This document shows, one piece after another, positions 7,004 through 11,962 of a stretch of 11,962 nt of DNA (the first letter of the stretch is position 1; each line of letters begins with the position of its first letter). A program made the translations under genes and the position numbers. This stretch comes from MADRE2 sp964397015. GTDB taxonomy: Bacteria > Desulfobacterota > Desulfobacteria > Desulfobacterales > Desulfobacteraceae. The stretch covers positions 1 to 11,962 of the forward strand of contig CAYNHL010000112.1 in assembly GCA_964397015.1 (NCBI GenBank), given 5' to 3'. The notes beneath the pieces were generated by a model. The model was not told the DNA's origin, made no database searches, and saw only the letters and a program-made list of their open reading frames with translations.

Positions 7004-7213
7004 TTATTCGACACCGATCTGCTCGATATCCCCTCTGATGATAACCGTCTGGTTCGCTATTTCATGATGCTCCTCATAAATACGTCTGAGGGCTTCTTTC
7101 GCCTCCTCAAGAGAAGGGAAACCCTTTATCCAGTGTCCCTTTCTTCCGGCCCAGTTCATTATCAGGACAATGTATTTATCATTCTTGGCTGGCATCTCAG
7201 GCTTCACGGTCAT
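7004..7213 (-). CDS. small protein of unknown function (69 residues)
   Basis: A short gene tightly placed after the GT-A-like gene (4 bases after its TAG). The protein has a compact strand-helix-strand look: KYIVLIMNW (13-21), a Gly/Arg/Lys turn, PSLEEAKEALRRIYEE (33-48), then QTVIIRGDIEQI (54-65). There is no signal peptide or membrane segment. The ATG at 7213 sits directly on AGAAGG. A GTG two codons later (7207) has AAGG at a 6-base spacing and may be the real start. The spacing and the folded-looking sequence argue for a true gene. The function is unknown; a binding partner or regulator of a neighbouring enzyme is one possibility. Confidence 0.65.
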   Translation of the reverse strand: MTVKPEMPAKNDKYIVLIMNWAGRKGHWIKGFPSLEEAKEALRRIYEEHHEIANQTVIIRGDIEQIGVE

Positions 7214-7217
7214 CCTT

Positions 7218-8099
7218 CTATTTTGAATCTGATGAAAAGACTACTTCCGGTTTCTGGTATTGATTGACCGGGAATCCGTACTTGAAACCATACCGATCAG
7301 ACCCCCTGAAACATTTTAAGGAAGTATCCTGGGTGATGGCAGGGGGAAAGTTTGCCGTGGCCTCGGAATACACCCCGCAGTTAAAAGCCCATTTGGCCAG
7401 CTTGTCCGGGGAGGCCCCGGGCTTTAAGGGATGGCTGAAGGGGTGCTCGATGTGAAGCATGGAGTATTGTTCTGGCGGGATGAGTGCCCTGTCCCATCCC
7501 AGTGCTCCGGTTTTGGTTACAATATAAGAATCCATTGATCCAGCTGTCAGGATGAATGGCGGGAATGGAATCAGTTCCTGGCGGCCTTCGGTCGCTCTCA
7601 TGGCATATAAATCGACAGCTGTCCATTCTTCAGGAACGGATTGTGACAAAGCATGGGCATAATCGTCATGGGTTTTTAAGGGACCGTTCCAGTTCCAGTT
7701 ATGCCGGGGCAGGGACAACAGCGTTCTTCGTTCCATGGTATTCTCCTGAATCCATCGAAGCATACCCGGACCCATGATAATATCGCCATTAATGTATACA
7801 AATATTTCAGTATCGCAGTCCATGAGCATGGTTTCAAACATTAATTTGAATGATTTTATCATGCCCGGGAACAGGTAATGTCGCCATCCGCCGATGACAA
7901 GGCCTTCAAAGCCGTTATCCGTAGCATACCGTAAAGTAGATATTTCATCCGGCCAGAATACCAGTTTTACTTTTACCTGTTCGGCATCCTGCCATTTAAG
8001 CGCATTGAGAACAGTTTCCTGTTTTTCGATCCATTCCCCTTCAAAGGGTCTGACCCCGACATATACGGTGATATCCCTGTCACCTCTGCTTACTTTCAT
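7218..8099 (-). CDS. GT-A-like glycosyltransferase, divergent
   Basis: A 293-residue soluble protein. EIFVYINGDIIMGPGML (98-114) looks like the strand carrying the metal-binding acidic motif of GT-A nucleotide-sugar transferases; related proteins often read Y-x-N-A-D-I here. The upstream segment GLVIGGWRH (66-74) and the later aromatic and proline-rich part (130-250) are compatible with a donor and acceptor site but match no family I can name. AGGAG sits 7 bases before the ATG and overlaps the stop codon of the dehydrogenase gene, so the two are tightly coupled. It probably adds a sugar to the same glycan as its neighbours. The transferase assignment rests mainly on one motif and the setting. 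Confidence 0.6.
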   Translation of the reverse strand: MKVSRGDRDITVYVGVRPFEGEWIEKQETVLNALKWQDAEQVKVKLVFWPDEISTLRYATDNGFEGLVIGGWRHYLFPGMIKSFKLMFETMLMDCDTEIFVYINGDIIMGPGMLRWIQENTMERRTLLSLPRHNWNWNGPLKTHDDYAHALSQSVPEEWTAVDLYAMRATEGRQELIPFPPFILTAGSMDSYIVTKTGALGWDRALIPPEQYSMLHIEHPFSHPLKPGASPDKLAKWAFNCGVYSEATANFPPAITQDTSLKCFRGSDRYGFKYGFPVNQYQKPEVVFSSDSK

Positions 8100-8109
8100 A
8101 CGCTGTCTC

Positions 8110-9355
8110 CTATTCCCAGAAATTTAAGATCACCCGTTCGTCTGCCATCTTTTTTTGCCAATCGTTTTTGAAAAACTCAGGCCATGGCGTTAGTATGGCT
8201 GCCACATTCGCTCCGGCAACACATTCATTAAGCGTGCATGCGAATTCCCACTTACCGTTTAACCGTGCCATAGGATCATATGCCTTTAAATTTGATATCT
8301 GGCCGGAATCAGCCAGAGCATTGATAATATCTACAGACTGGGATCGCTCTGTCAGATAGGTTTTAGGTTTATAGGACAACCCGAGGATCGCGATTTGATC
8401 TCCAACCAGGTCAGCGGCCTTTAGTATTTTTTCAACAGCCTGTTCTGTTTTTCTGTTGTTGATTTTGATGACCGCTTCCTGTAGCCCGGGATATCCCCCC
8501 GCTTCTTTGATAAATTTGACAAAGGCTTCATTGTCCCTNNNNNNNNNNGAAACATGGGCCACCGAAACCGAGACCGGGTTTAATATATTTATCTCCGATA
8601 CGGCTGTCTTTTCCCAGGATACCGGTTATCTGTGAGGCGGATGCGCCGGGGATACTGTCGCAGATCATGCCCAGGTTGTTGGCGAAACTGATTTTCATGG
8701 TGCAGTAGCAGTTCAAAGAAAGCTTAGTTATTTCGGCATTTATCAAGCTAGTCGTTGCAATGTAGGGAGAATTTTCGCAGGTTGTTTTATATACTTGTCG
8801 AATTATTTCTGCAGTGCGTGCGTTTGATGAGCCGACCAATACAAGATCCGGGTTTAAAAAATTATAAATCACGCTGCCGATGGCAATGAATTCGGGATTG
8901 TAAACCAGTCCAAACCCTACACCTTCTTTTTTTCCGGTATGCTCCTCAAGAAAAGGAATGAACTCATTTTCACAGGAACCGGGCATCACTGTACTCACAA
9001 TATCGATAATGTGAAATTCTTTTTTCATTTTTATTAAAGGTGCTATTTCCGACAGTACAGAATGAATGTACTGGTTTGTGAATCCGCCGTCCGGCATTGA
9101 TGGGGTTGGAACGATGATAAACGAGATATCCGAGTTCATTACTGCTTCTGACAGATCTGTTGTAACCGTAATACAATCCTGGGATTCCTCAAGAAGGGCT
9201 GCCAGATCGGTTTCTTTAAAAGGAGGTGATCCGGAACGAATGGTTTCAACATGTTCGACATTGGTATCAACACCCGTCACATTGTATCCGGCTTTTGCAA
9301 AGCAAGTGGCTGTGCATAGTCCCAGTTTCCCAAGTCCAATGACCGATAATTTCAT
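8110..9355 (-). CDS. nucleotide-sugar dehydrogenase (UDP-glucose/UDP-ManNAc dehydrogenase family), interrupted by an N gap
   Basis: NAD-dependent enzyme that oxidises C6 of a nucleotide sugar twice to give the uronic acid, for example UDP-glucuronate. GLGKLG (7-12) with D30 is the NAD-binding motif. NPEF (153-156), K211 and N215 in the EITKLSLN segment, and KPGLGFGGPCF (259-269) with the nucleophilic cysteine C268 follow. Ten N (8539-8548) come right after this motif. The other side resumes with RDNEAF and the C-terminal domain, including AILGLSYKP. The two sides are out of frame across ten N but join in frame if the true gap is 3 bases, which would restore the usual CFPRD. The full protein would be about 412 residues, normal for the family. 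AAGGAG lies 7 bases before the ATG, which overlaps the upstream TGA. The exact sugar cannot be read from the sequence. Confidence 0.92.
8539..8548. other. assembly gap of ten N
   Basis: A run of exactly ten N lies inside the dehydrogenase gene, directly after the catalytic-cysteine codon region. Ten is not a multiple of three, and the reading frames on the two sides fit a 3-base gap better. It is therefore probably a fixed-length scaffolding placeholder, not a measured distance. Confidence 0.95.
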
Positions 9356-10185
9356 GGAATGACTCCTTTTTGTTGATCCAGGAATGCTCTGGCCCGTCTA
9401 GCACAGATTTTTGATTCTTTCATTAAATTTACATATCCGTTGTTTCGCCAGGAGGCCGGTTCATCGACACTGTCCTGATTATGTTTCCGGGTGCAATAAA
9501 GCACTTCAGGGATATGAAAAAATGATGCCCCGTTCATGGCAAACCGCAGAAACATATCGTAGTCGTTTGCGTTTTTGTACTCCGGGTTATAGTAACCGAC
9601 TTTTTCATGCAGATCTCTTCGGTAAAGACGTGATACACCAAGATGGAACCAGTCGGCCAGACTTTTTTTGAAATCATATTCAGGTTTTAAAAGACGTTGT
9701 AGAATGTGGCCATGATCATCCACTATGTGCATATCCGAAAAAACCACATCGACTTTTTTACGCTCCAGTACACTGACCATAGTTTTCAGCGCATTAGGCA
9801 GAAAATAGTCATCTGCAACCAGATAGGTGCAGTATTTGCCGGTTGCCGCTTTAAATCCTTCATTGTATGACTCAGTCCCCCCGATATTTTCTCTGCTTTC
9901 AATAATCTTAATTTTTCTGGTATCGGGATATCTTTTTTCATATTTTCTTACAAATTCCGGTTCGTAATCTTCCTGGTAAAATTCCAGAAAACTGGTTTCT
10001 TGAGTCTCTACTTGTTCAAGATATGTTGCAATGATTTGTGAGGTGTTGTCTGTTGATCCATGATTGGTAATGATGATTTCAATCGAATGGTAGTCCTGGA
10101 ACATGACACTGTCCATGGCAATCGGCAGGTAATGTCCCTGATTAAAGGTCGGCACAACAATTGATACGAGTGGGAAATCCGCCAT
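9352..10185 (-). CDS. family 2 glycosyltransferase
   Basis: This 277-residue cytoplasmic GT-A enzyme starts with PLVSIVVPTFNQGHYL (5-20), the classic GT2 entry. NHGSTDNT (41-48) is the nucleotide-binding segment, ENIGGTESYNEGFKAATGKY (99-118) the middle helix region, and VADDYFLP (123-130) the metal-binding acidic motif (D125, D126). VFSDMHIVDDHG follows, typical of sugar transferases that extend polysaccharide repeat units. One oddity is that the usual acidic residue before GSTD is Asn-His here. No membrane segment is present, unlike processive synthases. It begins 2 bases after the epimerase stop with no good ribosome site, so it probably relies on translational coupling. It ends by overlapping the dehydrogenase start. 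Donor and acceptor are unknown. Confidence 0.9.
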   Translation of the reverse strand: MADFPLVSIVVPTFNQGHYLPIAMDSVMFQDYHSIEIIITNHGSTDNTSQIIATYLEQVETQETSFLEFYQEDYEPEFVRKYEKRYPDTRKIKIIESRENIGGTESYNEGFKAATGKYCTYLVADDYFLPNALKTMVSVLERKKVDVVFSDMHIVDDHGHILQRLLKPEYDFKKSLADWFHLGVSRLYRRDLHEKVGYYNPEYKNANDYDMFLRFAMNGASFFHIPEVLYCTRKHNQDSVDEPASWRNNGYVNLMKESKICARRARAFLDQQKGVIP

Positions 10186-10187
10186 AA

Positions 10188-11159
10188 CTAAAATTTTTCT
10201 TGATTTTTAATCTGTTCTGCAATCCAGTGATAGGTTTTTTTCATTCCATCAAATAAAGGCGCGATTGGTTTCCATCCAATTTTTTCATAAATCAGGCGGT
10301 TGTCAGAATTTCGTCCCCGGACACCCAAAGGACCTTCGATGTGTTTGAAAGTCAGTTTTTTACCTGCAATTTCAGAAGCAATCCGGGCCAAGGCATTTAT
10401 GGTAACCATTTCATCGGAACCAATATTGACCGGGCCTGTCCAATTCGACCGCATAAGCCTTATGGTGCCATCCAGGCATTCGTCAATAAATAAAAAAGAT
10501 CGGGTTTGTTTTCCGTCGCCCCAGATTTCGATTTCTCCATTATTTTCTGCCATGGCTACCTTACGGCATATGGCAGCGGGCGCTTTCTCTCTGCCTCCGT
10601 CCCATGTCCCTTCCGGTCCAAAAATATTATGATACCGTGCGATACGGGTCTCCATCCCGTAATTTCGATGAAAAGCCAGGTACAGATGCTCGCTGAACAG
10701 CTTTTCCCAACCGTAGTCACTATCCGGCTTGGCCGGATATACAGAACATTCTTCACAGTTGGGAGTGTCAGGATCTTCCTGGTTATATTCAGGATAGATA
10801 CAGGCTGAAGAAGAGTAGAAAATGCGTTTGTTATTTCTTTTACGGCAGGCTTCAAGCACGTTAAGATTGATCAATGCAGAATTATGCATGATCATGGCAT
10901 CATTTTCACCGGTAAAAACGAATCCTGCTCCTCCCATGTCTGCAGCAAACTGATAGATTTCATCAAATTTTCTGTCAAAAGCATGCTGACAGATATTCGG
11001 GTCCCTCAGGTCGCCGATAATAAAATCGTCCGCCGGAGTTTCACTGAATTCCGGGAATTTAAGATCTACGCCTCGGACCCAGAACCCTTCATTTTTAAGT
11101 CTTTTCACCATATGGCTTCCGATGAAGCCACCGGCACCGCACACCACAGCCTTTTTCAT
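10188..11159 (-). CDS. gme: GDP-mannose 3,5-epimerase family protein
   Basis: This 323-residue extended short-chain dehydrogenase/epimerase has GAGGFIGS (8-15) for NAD binding. It closely follows GDP-mannose 3,5-epimerase, which converts GDP-D-mannose to GDP-L-galactose and GDP-L-gulose. The active-site residues I recall for the Arabidopsis enzyme (C145, Y174, K178, K217) appear here as C120, Y149, K153 and K192, all at the same offset of 25. They sit in SSSACIYPE, DYGWEK and GGREKAPAA. Other signature stretches are MGGAGF (75-80), QTRSFLFIDEC (218-228), NIGSDEMV (245-252) and GVRGRNSDN (279-287). Length fits a bacterial form lacking the plant N-terminal extension. AGGAG is 8 bases before the ATG. 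Activity is well supported by motifs; which product goes into the glycan is not known. The closest alternative is another GDP-sugar epimerase of the same superfamily, but the shared GME blocks make this unlikely. Confidence 0.9.
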   Translation of the reverse strand: MKKAVVCGAGGFIGSHMVKRLKNEGFWVRGVDLKFPEFSETPADDFIIGDLRDPNICQHAFDRKFDEIYQFAADMGGAGFVFTGENDAMIMHNSALINLNVLEACRKRNNKRIFYSSSACIYPEYNQEDPDTPNCEECSVYPAKPDSDYGWEKLFSEHLYLAFHRNYGMETRIARYHNIFGPEGTWDGGREKAPAAICRKVAMAENNGEIEIWGDGKQTRSFLFIDECLDGTIRLMRSNWTGPVNIGSDEMVTINALARIASEIAGKKLTFKHIEGPLGVRGRNSDNRLIYEKIGWKPIAPLFDGMKKTYHWIAEQIKNQEKF

Positions 11160-11189
11160 ATGTTGATCTCCTGCTGACGGTTGGTTCTT

Positions 11190-11962
11190 TTATAATTGTT
11201 CATATATATCCAGCAAAACCTGCAAAATATGCTGTTCAGTCCAGTATAGTTTCATGAAAGCTCTGGACTGCTCCCCAACAACCCGGCGCAGTTCACTGTC
11301 TGAAATTAATGGTTTTAATACCTGGTTCAGTTCCAATTTATTGCGTGCAATTCGCCACGGCAATTTTTCTGCGCCTGTAAAATTTTTGATACATTGAATA
11401 TTCCAATCATCAAGCCCGGCAATCACTGGTTTGCCGTGGCTCAATGATTCCAGGGATGCAATACCGAACCAGCCTCTCATGTGATCGAAAATTATATGGC
11501 AGGCCCGTTTTATCCTGAGGCATTCAAAGTAAGGTGTTTTTTCAATGACGACCGTTTCAATATTTGGGTATGTTTTGCCCAGGTCTGCCATTACCGATTT
11601 AAAAACATCTGTATGCTTGTGATATTTTCTGGTGGGGGACTGGCAGACCTTAATCACCTCATCCTGCAAAGCGTCTTCGGATATGGGCATGAACTGGACA
11701 TCATTGATGGGTACGATATTCGGCACCCATACTGCATTTTCAGCAACATTTAAAAGATCCGGTGTACTGACAATTACTTTCCGGTTCAATCGTCTGTATT
11801 TTTCATTATAGGCATCGGCATTAATCAGATAATCAGGATGTCCATGGTGGTGGTGGATAATTTTTTTACCTTTGAGATAATCCCGGATAACCAGAGGGCC
11901 TAAATGGGAATTTTCATCCCGCAGCATATGAAAATGGAATATATCCGCATGTTTCAACAAAT
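11190..11962 (-). CDS. GT-B glycosyltransferase (GT4-like), N-terminus outside the window
   Basis: About 257 residues are visible and the gene runs off the right edge. The TTG near the edge is probably an internal leucine. ADIFHFHML and KKIIHHHHGHPDYL resemble the N-terminal domain of GT4 enzymes, where a conserved HHG-type motif contacts the acceptor or donor. GWFGIASLESLSHGKPVIAG (163-182) is the E-containing donor-site helix of the C-terminal domain, with E171 as the likely second Glu of the EX7E motif. The first Glu position is occupied by the preceding GWFG segment and is not obvious. The TAA lies 30 bases before the epimerase gene. It is the first visible gene of the transcript, so the promoter is upstream of the window. 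Confidence 0.8.
   Translation of the reverse strand, partial: LLKHADIFHFHMLRDENSHLGPLVIRDYLKGKKIIHHHHGHPDYLINADAYNEKYRRLNRKVIVSTPDLLNVAENAVWVPNIVPINDVQFMPISEDALQDEVIKVCQSPTRKYHKHTDVFKSVMADLGKTYPNIETVVIEKTPYFECLRIKRACHIIFDHMRGWFGIASLESLSHGKPVIAGLDDWNIQCIKNFTGAEKLPWRIARNKLELNQVLKPLISDSELRRVVGEQSRAFMKLYWTEQHILQVLLDIYEQL

Noticed and set aside
8110..8562. Separate short gene starting with MAHV at the dehydrogenase C-terminal half
   Set aside because: Its start codon lies in the other frame on the far side of the N gap; it is the C-terminal half of the dehydrogenase.
10300..10632. Plus-strand open frame of 110 codons opposite the epimerase gene
   Set aside because: Antisense shadow of a strongly conserved gene, with no ribosome site or domain seen.

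Overview
The window looks like part of a surface-glycan (exopolysaccharide, capsule or O-antigen type) gene cluster from a Gram-negative-style bacterium of moderate G+C. Nothing in the sequence fixes the taxon. The genes read like those of sediment or anaerobic Desulfobacterota-type lineages, but that is an impression, not evidence. A run of exactly ten N inside a gene shows this is a scaffolded assembly, plausibly metagenomic.

Layout: eleven genes lie on the minus strand from the right edge down to position 637. Gaps are short or absent, and two neighbouring pairs overlap as ATGA. This is most simply one long transcript that enters from beyond the right edge; I see no internal promoter. In transcription order, the right half (11962 to about 7218) holds conventional glycan genes: a GT-B glycosyltransferase (partial), a GDP-mannose 3,5-epimerase, a GT2 glycosyltransferase, a nucleotide-sugar dehydrogenase (broken by the N gap) and a divergent GT-A-like transferase. 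The left half (7213 to 637) is a modification block: a small unknown protein, a possible methyltransferase-like protein, a sulfotransferase-like protein, a radical SAM protein, an FkbM-type methyltransferase and two more radical SAM proteins. The three radical SAM proteins are clearly paralogous.

On the plus strand, positions 1-225 hold the 3' end of an unrecognised gene that seems to carry a frameshift. It converges on the operon. The 411-base space between them contains one hairpin suited to each converging unit and an imperfect direct repeat.

How the genes may work together (inference): the epimerase and dehydrogenase make activated sugars (GDP-L-galactose or GDP-L-gulose, and a uronic acid), the transferases assemble a repeat unit, and the left block decorates it by sulfation, O-methylation and up to three radical-based conversions. 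The three-paralogue radical SAM set is the least explained part of the window and the best candidate for undescribed chemistry.
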